NCBI GenBank assembly: GCA_003719395.1
Contig: RHMC01000016.1
Span: forward strand, 1-64,000
DNA: 64,000 nucleotides
Direction: 5' to 3'
Source of the DNA: Streptomyces altiplanensis
Lineage (GTDB): Bacteria > Actinomycetota > Actinomycetes > Streptomycetales > Streptomycetaceae
Part shown: positions 7,946 through 16,676 of the stretch, in pieces
Layout: each line of letters starts with the position of its first letter
How positions within the stretch are numbered: position 1 is the first letter of the stretch
Translations under genes and position numbers: made by a program
Notes under the pieces: model-generated
What the model was told of the DNA's origin: nothing
Databases searched by the model: none
The model's input: only the letters and a program-made list of their open reading frames with translations

Positions 7946-9174
7946 ATGCATGCCTGGCCCGCTTCTGAGGTCCCCGCCCTGCCTGGCAAGGGCCGCGACC
8001 TCCAGATCCACGACACCGCGACCAGTGGGTTGATCACCCTCGACCCCGGTCCCGTCGCCCGTATCTATGTCTGCGGCATCACGCCGTACGACGCGACCCA
8101 CATCGGTCACGCGGCGACCTACAACGCGTTCGACCTCGTACAGCGCGTGTGGCTCGACACCAAGCGGCAGGTTCATTACGTCCAGAACGTCACGGACGTG
8201 GACGATCCGCTGCTGGAGCGGGCGATCCGCGACGGACAGGACTGGACCGAACTCGCGGAGCGCGAAACAGCGCTGTTCCGCGAGGACATGACCGCCCTGC
8301 GGATGCTTCCGCCGCAGCACTACATCGGCGCCGTCGAAGCGATACCCGGCATCGTGCCGCTCATCGAGCGGCTGCGGGACGCGGGTGCGGCGTACGAGCT
8401 CGAAGGGGACGTGTACTTCTCCGTCGAGGCCGACCCGCACTTCGGCGAGGTCTCCGGGCTCGAACCGACGCGATGCGGCTGCTGTCCGCCGAGCGCGGCG
8501 GCGATCCCGAGCGCCCCGGCAAGAAGAACCCGCTCGACCCGATGCTCTGGATGGCCGCCCGTGACGGCGAGCCGAGCTGGGACGGCGCCTCGCTGGGCCG
8601 CGGCAGGCCCGGCTGGCACATCGAGTGCGTGGCGATCGCCCTGGACCACCTGGGGATGGGCTTCGACGTGCAGGGCGGGGGGTCGGACCTCGCCTTCCCG
8701 CACCACGAGATGGGGGCGTCCCACGCCCAGGCGCTGACCGGCGAGTACCCGTTCGCCAAGACGTACGTCCACGCCGGAATGGTCGCCCTGGACGGCGAGA
8801 AGATGTCGAAGTCCAAGGGGAATCTGGTCTTCGTGTCGAAGCTGCGCCGCGACGGCGTGGACCCGGCCGCGATCCGCCTCACCCTGCTCGCCCACCACTA
8901 CCGGGCCGACTGGGAGTGGACGGACCAGGTGCTCGAAGACGCCCTGGAGCGGCTCGGGCGCTGGCGCGCGGCCGTCTCCCGTCCCGACGGGCCGCCCGCC
9001 GACGCCGTGGTCGAGGAGATCCGCGAGTCCCTCTCCCACGACCTCGACGCCCCGGCCGCACTCGCCGCCGTGGACCGCTGGGCCGCACGTCAGGCGTCCG
9101 AGGGCGGTACGGACGAGGGTGCCCCCGGCGTCGTGTCGCGTGCCGTCGACGCGTTGCTGGGCGTGGCCCTGTAG
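7946..9174 (+). CDS. mshC: cysteine:GlcN-Ins ligase MshC (mycothiol biosynthesis), frameshifted
   Basis: MshC joins cysteine to GlcN-inositol using ATP, the penultimate step to mycothiol, and derives from cysteinyl-tRNA synthetase. Motifs are the HIGH box in [14 protein letters not shown], a zinc-region [10 protein letters not shown], and KMSKSKGN. There is a short C-terminal domain and no anticodon-binding extension, which separates it from CysS. The frame breaks near 8466 by loss of one base: residues up to EVSGLE lie in one frame and [12 protein letters not shown] onwards in another, both perfectly family-like. ATG 7946 sits 6 nt after TACGCT, suggesting a leaderless mRNA. Since mycothiol genes are maintained in Streptomyces, a sequencing error is the likeliest cause of the break. 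Confidence 0.9.
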
Positions 9175-9190
9175 TCGCTTTCCGGCCTTG

Positions 9191-9229
9191 CCGCCCCCCG
9201 GTCCTCTCCTGGAGAGGGCCGGGGGGCGG
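9191..9229 (+). terminator. hairpin terminator after mshC
   Basis: Arms 9191-9209 and 9211-9229 are complementary apart from one T-G pair, giving a very GC-rich stem of about 17 bp 17 nt after the mshC stop. Confidence 0.65.
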
Positions 9230-9320
9230 TTGCGTCGTGGCCCTGGCTCTTTGCACGTTTGTGCGCCGGACACGCTTCGCGCAGGTGTCACCACGCCTCG
9301 CGGCGGCGGCAGTTGGCAGC

Positions 9321-9384
9321 CGGAGAGCCGGAGAGCCGGAGAGCCGGAGAGCCGGAGAGCCGGAGAGCCGGAGAGCCGGAGAGC
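9321..9384. repeat. tandem 8-bp repeat, 8 copies of CGGAGAGC
   Basis: Eight perfect head-to-tail copies of CGGAGAGC fill 9321-9384, with a partial ninth. They lie in the 240-bp gap between the convergent mshC and PAC2 genes, outside both real coding regions. Apart from this array and the mshC hairpin the gap holds nothing recognisable. Such an array is prone to slipped-strand length change. Confidence 0.85.
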
Positions 9385-9414
9385 CGGCTCGCCGCTGCCC
9401 GTCCGGCTGCCCCG

Positions 9415-10445
9415 CTACTCCTCCGAGGTGTCTTCCGTGCCGTCCGCGCCGTCCGTGCCGTCCGCGCCTTCCGCGGTGCCGGGCTCCGCGCGCGGCGGCC
9501 TGGGAGGCCGCGTACGGCCGCCGGAGTTCTCCCGCAGGTACGTACCGCTGCCCTCGCCGCCGTCCGTGGCGTGCCCGGGGCCGGTACCGGGTCCCGCGCC
9601 GGGACCGCCGTCGCGCCGCCGCAGGTACCGCTCGAATTCCCGGGCGATGGCCTCGTCGACGCCTCGGGAAGCTCCGCGGTGTCCCGCGCCTCCTCCAGCG
9701 ACTGCACGTACTCCGCGACCTCGCTGTCCTCCGCGGCCAGTTGGTCCACGCCGACCTGCCAGGCCCGTGCGTCCTCGGGCAGTTCGCCCAGCGGGATCCG
9801 CAGATCGAGGAGGTCTTCGAGGCGGTTGAGGAGCGCCAGCGTGGCCTTCGGGTTCGGCGGCTGCGAGACGTAGTGCGGCACGGCGGCCCACAGACTCACC
9901 GCCGGTACGCCGGCGTGCGTACACGCCTCCTGGAGGATTCCGACGATGCCCGTGGGGCCTTCGTACTTGGTCTCCTCCAGGTCCATGGTCCGCGCCAGGT
10001 CCGCGTCCGACGTCACGCCGCTGACCGGCACCGGCCGCGTGTGCGGGGTGTCGCCGAGCAGCGCGCCCAGGATCACGATCATCTCGACGCCCAGCTCGTG
10101 CGCGAAGCCGAGGATCTCGTTGCAGTACGAACGCCAGCGCATGGAGGGCTCGATGCCGCGCACCAACACCAGGTCACGGGGCTTGTCACCGCCGATCCGC
10201 ACCACCGAGAGCCGGGTGGTGGGCCACGTGATCTTGCGGACCCCACCCTCCAGGAACACCGTGGGCCGGTTGACCTGGAAGTCGTAGTAGTCCTCGGCGT
10301 CGAGTGCCGCGAAGACCTCGCCCTTCCACTCCCGGTCCAGGTGCGCGACCGCGGTGGAGGCGGCGTCGCCGGCGTCGTTCCAGCCTTCGAACGCGGCCAC
10401 CATGACCGGGTCGATCAGCTCGGGTACCCCCTCGAGCTCGATCAC
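9415..10445 (-). CDS. PAC2 / ParJ-like protein, frameshifted
   Basis: A protein of about 343 residues of the PAC2 (proteasome assembly chaperone 2-like) family; the S. coelicolor member at this locus is ParJ (SCO1662), which affects ParA polymerisation. Visible family segments are PVMVAAFEGWNDAGDAAS, EMIVILGALLGDTPHTRPV, GIVGILQEACTHAGVPAVSLW, and SQPPNPKATLALLNRLEDLL. GTG 10445 follows GGAGG. One base is lost near 9662, so DTAELPEA and VDEAIAREFERYLRRR lie in different frames; the true acidic C-terminus ends TEDTSEE at 9415. Without this correction the reading frame would run into the 8-bp repeat. It is convergent with mshC. The chromosome-partition role is inferred from the orthologue. Confidence 0.85.
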
Positions 10446-10634
10446 CCAGTGCCTCCTTCCGAAGTTCTCTTGTGCACGTATCAACCTTACGGCGTCCAGC
10501 AGGTCCGGCCGCAGCCCCGTACACGGCCGGGCGGACCCGGTGGCGGCTGCCGCATCCGCGGAAAGCGTGCCCTGCGCCCGCCGAATCATTCGGGATCGGC
10601 CGGGCGGAGGAGATCCGACGTACGGGAGGACGCA

Positions 10635-11306
10635 CTAGAGAGTGGAGCGCAGCCACTGCTCGACGCTCGCGATGTGCGCCGTCGCCCAGGCGCTGGCCGC
10701 CTCCGCGTCCCGGTCGCGCAGCGCCGCGAGGATCGCGCGGTGCTCGTGCAGGGTCCGGCTGACCGCGTCCTCCTGGGTCAGCCCGCGCCAGATCCGGGCC
10801 CGGGTCGTCGGCCCGGAGAGTCCGTCGAGCAGTGAGCACAGCACCGAGTTGCCGGAGCTCTGCACGATGCGGCGGTGGAATTCGAGGTCGCTCGCGACCA
10901 GCTCCTCGACCGAAGGGGCCGGCCCCAGACCGTCCAACTGGCTGCTCAGCTCGTCCAGTTCCGCCCCGGTGATCCGGGAACAGGCCATCGCGGTCGCGGC
11001 GGGCTCCAGAATGCGGCGTACGGCGAGGAACTCCAGCACGGTGTCGTCCCGGTGGAAGTCCACGACGAAACTCATCGCTTCGAGCAGCAGTTGCGGATCG
11101 AGACTCGTGACGTACGTGCCGTCGCCCTGCCGTACGTCGAGGATCCGGATCAGCGACAGCGCCCGCACCGCCTCGCGCAGCGAATTGCGCGACAGGCCCA
11201 GCTCGGCGGCGAGCTCGCTCTCCTTGGGGAGACGGTCGCCGGGGCCCAGAGCCCCCGAGACGATCATTTCCTTGATCTTTACGATCGCCTCGTCGGTGAC
11301 GGCCAC
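10635..11306 (-). CDS. FadR-type GntR family transcriptional regulator
   Basis: A 223-residue repressor. The N-terminal winged helix-turn-helix reads DRLPKESELAAELGLSRNSLREAVRAL (about 25-50). The all-helical FCD ligand-binding domain carries LAVRRILEPAATAMA, DLEFHRRIVQSSGN and LHEHRAILAALRDRD; the Asp and His residues there are the usual metal-binding residues of FCD domains. GTG 11306 follows TAGGAG. Its own promoter is covered by a perfect palindrome at 11324-11344, arguing for autorepression. It lies downstream of glpD on the same strand but is separated by a strong terminator, so it is not part of the glycerol operon. The effector is unknown. Confidence 0.88.
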   Translation of the reverse strand: MAVTDEAIVKIKEMIVSGALGPGDRLPKESELAAELGLSRNSLREAVRALSLIRILDVRQGDGTYVTSLDPQLLLEAMSFVVDFHRDDTVLEFLAVRRILEPAATAMACSRITGAELDELSSQLDGLGPAPSVEELVASDLEFHRRIVQSSGNSVLCSLLDGLSGPTTRARIWRGLTQEDAVSRTLHEHRAILAALRDRDAEAASAWATAHIASVEQWLRSTL

Positions 11307-11323
11307 GCTGGGGCTCCTAGTCG

Positions 11324-11344
11324 CTCAGACATCCGATGTCTGAG
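11324..11344. promoter_or_regulatory. palindromic operator of the FadR-type regulator
   Basis: Perfect 10-nt arms CTCAGACATC and GATGTCTGAG flank one central base, immediately downstream of the -10 box of the regulator promoter. A NN-GAC/GTC dyad of this size is typical of GntR/FadR repressors. Binding of the adjacent gene product is inferred. Confidence 0.65.
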
Positions 11345-11347
11345 CCC

Positions 11348-11375
11348 ATTATGTGGCCGTGGCGGGGGTGGACAA
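11348..11375 (-). promoter_or_regulatory. promoter of the FadR-type regulator
   Basis: On the minus strand TTGTCC (11375-11370) and CATAAT (11353-11348) are 16 bp apart; the start point falls inside the palindrome. Confidence 0.55.
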
Positions 11376-11383
11376 GAGGCATG

Positions 11384-11420
11384 AGCGAGGGGCGGCCGTC
11401 CCTGACGGCCGCCCCTCGCT
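11384..11420 (-). terminator. terminator of the glycerol operon
   Basis: A perfect 17-bp stem (11384-11400 with 11404-11420) with a 3-nt loop, 24 bp after the glpD stop. It separates glpD from the regulator promoter. Confidence 0.8.
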
Positions 11421-11443
11421 GCCCACCGCGGAAGAGAGCGCGG

Positions 11444-13054
11444 TCAGGCCTTCTTGCTCAGCACGTCCTCGACCTTGGCGCGGACCTCGTCCGTGGCCAG
11501 GCCCCGGATCGTCAGCGTCGTACGACGGCGCAGCACGTCGTCCGCCGTCTCGGCCCACTCGTGGTCACGGGCGTACACGACCTGCGCCCAGATCTCCGGC
11601 GCGTCCGGGTGGATGCGCTCGGCCAGCGCCTTGTCCTCGTTGGCCAGGCGCGCGATGTCGAAGGACAGGGAGCCGTAGTGCGTGGCCAGGTGACGGGCGG
11701 TGTCGGCGGACATCCGGGGGCCCGGCGTACCGCCGTCGACGAGCAGCCGGTGGGCGACCGCGTTCGGGTTGGAGATGCCCGGCAGCGGCAGCTTCCTGGG
11801 CAGGCGCGAGACCGGCTCCATGTCCTCGCCCAGCGGGTGGCCGGGCAGGGCGGCGAGCTTGTTCATGACGGTGCGGCCGATGTGGCGGAACGTCGTCCAC
11901 TTGCCGCCCGCCACCGACAGCATGCCGCCGCGGCCCTCGGTGACGACCGTCTCGCGCTTGGCCTTGGAGGTGTCGCCGGGACCGCCGGGCAGGACCCGCA
12001 GGCCCGCGAAGGAGTACGTGATGAGGTCGCGGGAGAGCTGCTGGTCGCGGATCGAGAAGGCGGCCTCGTCCAGGATCTGGGCGATGTCCTTCTCGTTGAC
12101 GGAGACGTCCCCGGGGTCGCCCTCGTACTCCTCGTCGGTCGTGCCGAGCAGGAGCTGGTCCTCCCACGGCAGTGCGAAGGTGATGCGGTACTTGTCGATC
12201 GGAGTGGCCAGCGCCGCCCGCCAGGGGGCGGTGCGCCTGAGGACCAGGTGCGCGCCCTTGGAGAGCCGTATGGAGGGGGCCGCGTCCGGGTTCTCCAGCT
12301 TGCGCAGGTGGTCGACCCACGGACCGGTGGCGTTGAGCACCAGGCGGGCGTTGATGCCGAACTCCGAACCGTCCAGCCGGTCCTTGAGCTCGGCACCCGT
12401 GACGCGGCCGCGGGTGAAGCGCAGGCCGGTGACCTCGGCGTGGTTGAGGACGGTCGCGCCCGACTGGGCGGCGGCGCGGACCGTCATCAGCGCCATGCGC
12501 GAGTCGTTCATCTGGTCGTCGCCGTACACGGCGACGGCCTTGAGGTTGTCCGTACGGAGTTCCGGAACGTCACGCGCCGCCCTCGACGGGCTGATGACGT
12601 GGCCGACCCCGTCCCCGAAGGCGGACAGCGCCGAGTAGGCGAAGACGCCCGCGCCGAGCTTGGCCGCGCCGTGTGGACCGCCCTTGTAGACGGGGAGGTA
12701 GAAGGTCAGCGGATTGGCCAGGTGCGGCGCCACGTCGCGCGAGACGGCCCGGCGCTCGAAGTGGTTCTCCGCGACCAGCCTGACCGCGCCCGTCTGGAGG
12801 TAGCGCAGTCCGCCGTGGAGCAGCTTGGAGGAGGCGGAGGAGGTGGCGCCGGCGAAGTCGCCGGCGTCCACCAGGGCCACCCGCAGCCCGGACTGCGCGG
12901 CGTGCCAGGCGGTGGAGATGCCCAGGATGCCGCCGCCGATCACCAGGAGGTCGTACGCCGCCTTGGAAAGCTGGTCCCGGGTCTCGGCGCGGCTCGCTGT
13001 GGAACCGTCGGCCGGGTGCGTCCCGAGGGCCGGAACGCTCTGCAGGATGGTCAT
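11444..13054 (-). CDS. glpD: FAD-dependent glycerol-3-phosphate dehydrogenase
   Basis: A 536-residue flavoenzyme oxidising sn-glycerol-3-phosphate to dihydroxyacetone phosphate at the membrane, passing electrons to menaquinone. The FAD-binding Rossmann motif VIGGGILGISTAWHAAQSGLR is at about 38-58. GATSSASSKLLHGGLRYLQ, the substrate-region segment LPWEDQLLLGTTDEEY, and GGKWTTFRHIGRTVM are canonical. GAGGAG precedes the ATG. It is the last gene of the glycerol operon, 16 bp after glpK, and is followed by a strong hairpin. In S. coelicolor this position is called gylX. Intact and of normal length. Confidence 0.95.
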   Translation of the reverse strand: MTILQSVPALGTHPADGSTASRAETRDQLSKAAYDLLVIGGGILGISTAWHAAQSGLRVALVDAGDFAGATSSASSKLLHGGLRYLQTGAVRLVAENHFERRAVSRDVAPHLANPLTFYLPVYKGGPHGAAKLGAGVFAYSALSAFGDGVGHVISPSRAARDVPELRTDNLKAVAVYGDDQMNDSRMALMTVRAAAQSGATVLNHAEVTGLRFTRGRVTGAELKDRLDGSEFGINARLVLNATGPWVDHLRKLENPDAAPSIRLSKGAHLVLRRTAPWRAALATPIDKYRITFALPWEDQLLLGTTDEEYEGDPGDVSVNEKDIAQILDEAAFSIRDQQLSRDLITYSFAGLRVLPGGPGDTSKAKRETVVTEGRGGMLSVAGGKWTTFRHIGRTVMNKLAALPGHPLGEDMEPVSRLPRKLPLPGISNPNAVAHRLLVDGGTPGPRMSADTARHLATHYGSLSFDIARLANEDKALAERIHPDAPEIWAQVVYARDHEWAETADDVLRRRTTLTIRGLATDEVRAKVEDVLSKKA

Positions 13055-13070
13055 GGTGGGTAACTCCTCG

Positions 13071-14609
13071 TCAGCTCTCGTCGTCGAGCCAGCCCATGGA
13101 CCGCTCCACGGCCTTGAGCCAGTTCTTGTACTCGCGGTCCCGCGTGGCCGCGTCCATGCGGGGGGTCCACTCGGCGGCCCGGCGCCAGTTGGCGCGCAGC
13201 TCGTCGGTGCTGGACCAGAAGCCGACGGCCAGGCCGGCGGCGTAGGCGGCGCCGAGGCAGGTGGTCTCGGCGACCATCGGGCGCACGACCGGTGCGTCCA
13301 GGAAGTCGGAGAGCGTCTGCATCAGCAGGTTGTTGGAGGTCATGCCGCCGTCGACCTTGAGGGCGGTCAGCTCGACGCCGGAGTCCTTGGTCATGGCGTC
13401 GCTGATCTCGCGGGTCTGCCAGGCGGTGGCCTCCAGGACGGCACGGGCGATGTGCGCCTTGGTGACGTACCGGGTGAGGCCGGCGATCACACCGCGGGCG
13501 TCGGGGCGCCAGTACGGGGCGAACAGGCCGGAGAAGGCCGGCACGAAGTACGCGCCGCCGTTGTCCTCGACCGAGGAGGCCAGCGTCTCGATCTCGGCGG
13601 CCGACTTGATCAGGCCCATCTGGTCGCGCATCCACTGGACGAGCGCGCCGGTGACGGCGATCGAGCCTTCGAGGGCGTAGACGGGCTTCTGCTCGCCGAT
13701 CTGGTAACCGACGGTCGTCAGCAGGCCGTTGTAGGAGTTGACGGGCTGGTCACCGGTGTTCATCAGCATGAAGGTGCCGGTGCCGTACGTCGACTTGGCC
13801 TCGCCCTGGGAGAAGCACGTCTGGCCGAACAGCGCCGCCTGCTGGTCGCCGAGCGCGGAGGCGACGGGCACACCCGCCAGCGGCCCCGCCTTGGCGACGC
13901 CGTACACCTCGGCGGAGGAACGGATCTCCGGCAGCACGGCGGCCGGGATCTCCATCGACTGCAGGATCTTCTCGTCCCACCGCATCTCGTGCAGGTTCAT
14001 GAGCAGGGTGCGCGACGCGTTCGTGACGTCGGTGACGTGTACGCCGCCGTCGGTGCCGCCCGTCAGGTTCCAGATGACCCAGGAGTCCATGGTGCCGAAG
14101 AGGATGTCGCCGGCCTCGGCGCGCTCGCGCAGGCCCTCGACGTTGTCGAGCAGCCAGCGCACCTTGGGGCCGGCGAAGTACGACGCGAGGGGCAGGCCGG
14201 TCTGGCGGCGGAAGCGGTCCTGGCCGACGTTGCGGCCGAGCTCCTTGCAGAGCGCGTCGGTGCGGGTGTCCTGCCACACGATGGCGTTGTGGACGGGCTC
14301 ACCGGTGTTCTTGTCCCACAGCAGCGTGGTCTCGCGCTGGTTGGTGATGCCGATCGCCTGGACGTCGGCGGGCGTGATGCCCGCCTTCTCGATGGCGCCG
14401 GCGACGACCTCCTGGACGTTGGTCCAGATCTCGGCCGCGTCGTGCTCGACCCAGCCCGGCTTCGGGAAGATCTGCTCGTGCTCCTTCTGGTCGACCGAGA
14501 CGATCCGGCCGTCCTTGTCGAAGACGATGCAGCGGCTGGACGTGGTGCCCTGGTCGATGGCCGCGATGAAGGGGCCGGTGGTGTGTGCGTCGGTCACGGT
14601 GTGCTCCAT
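13071..14609 (-). CDS. glpK: glycerol kinase
   Basis: A 512-residue FGGY-family kinase making sn-glycerol-3-phosphate from glycerol and ATP. Hallmarks are [16 protein letters not shown] (phosphate-1 loop), [38 protein letters not shown] and the C-terminal signature [22 protein letters not shown] 14609 is the longest start; GTG 14597, 6 nt after a GGAG, is equally plausible and would shorten the protein by four residues. It sits 42 bp after glpF and 16 bp before glpD (gylB in S. coelicolor naming). Control is expected from the IclR-type GylR with glycerol-3-phosphate as inducer. Confidence 0.95.
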   Translation of the reverse strand: MEHTVTDAHTTGPFIAAIDQGTTSSRCIVFDKDGRIVSVDQKEHEQIFPKPGWVEHDAAEIWTNVQEVVAGAIEKAGITPADVQAIGITNQRETTLLWDKNTGEPVHNAIVWQDTRTDALCKELGRNVGQDRFRRQTGLPLASYFAGPKVRWLLDNVEGLRERAEAGDILFGTMDSWVIWNLTGGTDGGVHVTDVTNASRTLLMNLHEMRWDEKILQSMEIPAAVLPEIRSSAEVYGVAKAGPLAGVPVASALGDQQAALFGQTCFSQGEAKSTYGTGTFMLMNTGDQPVNSYNGLLTTVGYQIGEQKPVYALEGSIAVTGALVQWMRDQMGLIKSAAEIETLASSVEDNGGAYFVPAFSGLFAPYWRPDARGVIAGLTRYVTKAHIARAVLEATAWQTREISDAMTKDSGVELTALKVDGGMTSNNLLMQTLSDFLDAPVVRPMVAETTCLGAAYAAGLAVGFWSSTDELRANWRRAAEWTPRMDAATRDREYKNWLKAVERSMGWLDDES

Positions 14610-14651
14610 GAAGTCTGTACGGCTCGGTACGGGCTCTGTCCGGCAGGGGGC

Positions 14652-15442
14652 TCAGGCGAAGGCGATCCGGTAGATGCCGCCGGCGACGGCGCCGCCGATC
14701 AGCGGACCCACGATCGGGACCCACGCGTAGCCCCAGTCCGAACCGCCCTTGTTGGGCAGCGGAAGCAGAGCGTGCACGATCCGGGGGCCGAGGTCACGCA
14801 CCGGATTGATCGCGTAACCGGTCGGGCCGCCGAGCGAGAGGCCGATTCCGACCACGAGGAGGGCGGTGACCAGCGCGCCCAGCGTGCCGAGGCCGTTGCC
14901 CTCGTTGTTGAGGCCCTGCGTGAGGATCGCCAGGACCAGTACGACGGTCGCGATGACCTCGGTCATGACGTTCTGCACGGCGTTGCGGATCTCGGGGCCC
15001 GTGGAGAAGATCCCGAGCACGGGGCCGGCCTTGGGCGCGGTCTTCTGGTCGACCAGGCCCTCCTCCACGGGCTGCGCCGCGATGACCTCGGGGTCGGTGA
15101 GGTGGGCGCGGAACTGGCCGTAGTACGTCAGCCAGACGAGCACCGCGCCGATCATGGCGCCGAACAGCTGGGAGGCGAAGTAGAGCGGTACGTCGCTCCA
15201 CTCGGTCCCGCCCTCGATCGCGAGGCCGACGGTGACCGCGGGGTTGAGGTGCGCGCCGGAGACGCCGCCGGCCAGGTAGGCGCCGGTCAGCACGGCGAAA
15301 CCCCACCCGAAGGTGATGGCGAGCAGCCCGCGTTCTGGGCCTTCGAGCGCTTGAGCGTGACGGCGGCACAGACGCCGCCACCCAGCAGGATGAGCACGGC
15401 GGTACCGATGGTCTCGCCGATGAAGATGTCGGAGCTGGACAC
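14652..15442 (-). CDS. glpF: glycerol facilitator (MIP channel), frameshifted
   Basis: A six-helix aquaglyceroporin admitting glycerol, the first gene of the operon. The first half-helix reads [11 protein letters not shown] and the second [13 protein letters not shown], so the second NPA box is NPV here. The N-terminus [38 protein letters not shown] runs from GTG 15442 (AAAGGAG upstream) and breaks near 15331, where one base of a G/C run is missing; [17 protein letters not shown] continues in another frame to the stop at 14652. Both parts are perfectly conserved, so a sequencing error is likely. Three closely spaced genes (glpF, glpK, glpD) follow from one promoter region at about 15520-15600. 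Confidence 0.9.
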
Positions 15443-15569
15443 CCGCGACTCCTTTGTCCTTCGTCCAGGGGAAAGGCGAACTCCGGGTCCCTCCGGTGGT
15501 TCGCGCCCTCATCGAGGGCCTAGCCGGTCCCTTGGCGTTGCCACACTCTAACGCGTATTGCCGGTAGGT

Positions 15570-15584
15570 GTTCGACAATGCCGA
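15570..15584. promoter_or_regulatory. GylR-like site before glpF
   Basis: GTTCGACAATGCCGA lies in the gylR-glpF gap, about 130 bp before glpF. The same core recurs before gylR (16468-16484) in the same orientation to the downstream gene. Its position beside the TAGAGT box at about 15545 suggests repression of the operon by GylR. Inference from repetition and context. Confidence 0.5.
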
Positions 15585-15684
15585 CCGATGAACGGCAGTT
15601 TTGTCCCCGTCATCACACACGTCAAGGGTTCTGCGGCCGGTATCGCGATCGTTACCGGCGTGACAGGTGGAGGCGGTAAGCGCC

Positions 15685-16447
15685 TCAGAAGCGCCCGGCG
15701 CCCAGATCCCGGGACACCGCGCGCGCAGTCCCGTACGGCGGCCACGAGGTCGGGACGGAGCTCTCCGCCCGCGCGGATCCGCTCGACGGCGCCGGTGACA
15801 CCGACTGCGCCGACGGGCATCCGCCGCCGGTCGTGGATGGGGGCGGCGATCGAGGCCACTCCGTCCCAGGTCTCCTCCACGTCGGCGGCCCAGCCGCGCG
15901 CCCGGGTCAGGTCGAGCACCGCCTCGAAACCCTCCGGATCCGTGATCGTGCGCGGGGTGAAGGCCTCGCGCTCGTTCTCGAGGGCCTCGTTGTGGGCCAC
16001 CGGGTCGTACGCCGAGAGGACCTTGCCCAGGGCGGCGGAGTGCAGCGGCTGCATCGCGCCCACCTCCAGCACCTGCCGGCTGTCGTCCGGGCGGAAGACG
16101 TGGTGCACGATCAGTACGCCCTTGTGGTGCAGGACGCCGAGGTAGACGCTCTCTCCGCTGGAGCGGGCCAGGTCGTCGGTCCACACCAGCGCGCGGGCGC
16201 GCAGCTCGTGCACGTCCAGGTAGGTGCTGCCGAGGCGCAGCAGTTCGGCGCCCAGCTGGTAACGGCCGGAGGCGGGGTCCTGCTCGACGAAACCCTCCGC
16301 CTGGAGGGTGCGCAGGATGCCGTGCGCCGTACCCTTGGCGAGGCCGAGGGACGAGGCCACTTCGGTCAGTCCGAGCCTGCGCTCGCCACCGGCGAGCAGG
16401 CGCAGCATCGCCGCCGCCCGCTCGAGCGACTGGATGTTCTTCGCCAC
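15685..16447 (-). CDS. gylR: IclR-family glycerol operon repressor GylR, C-terminal frameshift
   Basis: About 254 residues. The N-terminal winged HTH ([41 protein letters not shown]) is followed by the IclR effector domain with [19 protein letters not shown] and [18 protein letters not shown] 16447 follows GAGGTG. The main frame passes the expected end; shifting one base near 15712 gives [10 protein letters not shown] and a stop at 15685, the family-typical C-terminus, so the last dozen codons carry an indel. It is transcribed in the same direction as the operon it should control, 242 bp upstream of glpF, and a copy of the putative operator overlaps its own start point. Confidence 0.88.
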
Positions 16448-16467
16448 GATCGGGCACCTCCACCTCG

Positions 16468-16484
16468 GTTCGACAATGCTGAAC
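16468..16484. promoter_or_regulatory. GylR-like operator before gylR
   Basis: GTTCGACAATGCTGAAC has GTTC/GAAC ends and shares GTTCGACAATGC with the site before glpF. It lies directly after the gylR -10 box, so bound repressor would block initiation. Confidence 0.55.
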
Positions 16485-16513
16485 ACTATCGGCTCATGCC
16501 GACCTGCCGTCAC
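16485..16513 (-). promoter_or_regulatory. gylR promoter
   Basis: On the minus strand GTGACG (16513-16508), a 17-bp spacer and GATAGT (16490-16485) form a plausible vegetative promoter abutting the GylR-like operator. Confidence 0.5.
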
Positions 16514-16618
16514 CGTCGGCGGCTGCTCCGGTGGCCGGGAGCCATCAGAACACGGCGCCCGTCCGCCCCGTGGGACGCCTTCACACCGCGGGCGGGGGCA
16601 CGGTTAGGCTGGCCGCGT

Positions 16619-16640
16619 GCCCCTTCCGCCGGGAAGGGGC
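16619..16640 (+). other. 5'-leader hairpin of metH
   Basis: A perfect 9-bp stem (GCCCCTTCC with GGAAGGGGC) and 4-nt loop begin a few bases after the start predicted from the TAGGCT box at 16605-16610. It may protect the 5' end or regulate; no B12, SAM or SAH riboswitch core is recognisable around it. Confidence 0.4.
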
Positions 16641-16676
16641 AAAGCCGACAGCCGTCGCACCCCAGGGAGCAGACCC

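Noticed and set aside
7900..7946. SigR promoter (GGAAT-N18-GTT) before mshC
   Set aside because: GGAAC at 7918 is not followed by GTT at the right distance; the vegetative-type -10 box fits better.
9321..9384. CRISPR array
   Set aside because: The repeat unit is 8 bp with no spacers and no cas genes nearby.
16560..16676. Cobalamin, SAM or SAH riboswitch in the metH leader
   Set aside because: The leader is only about 60 nt with one simple hairpin; no B12-box or other conserved core.
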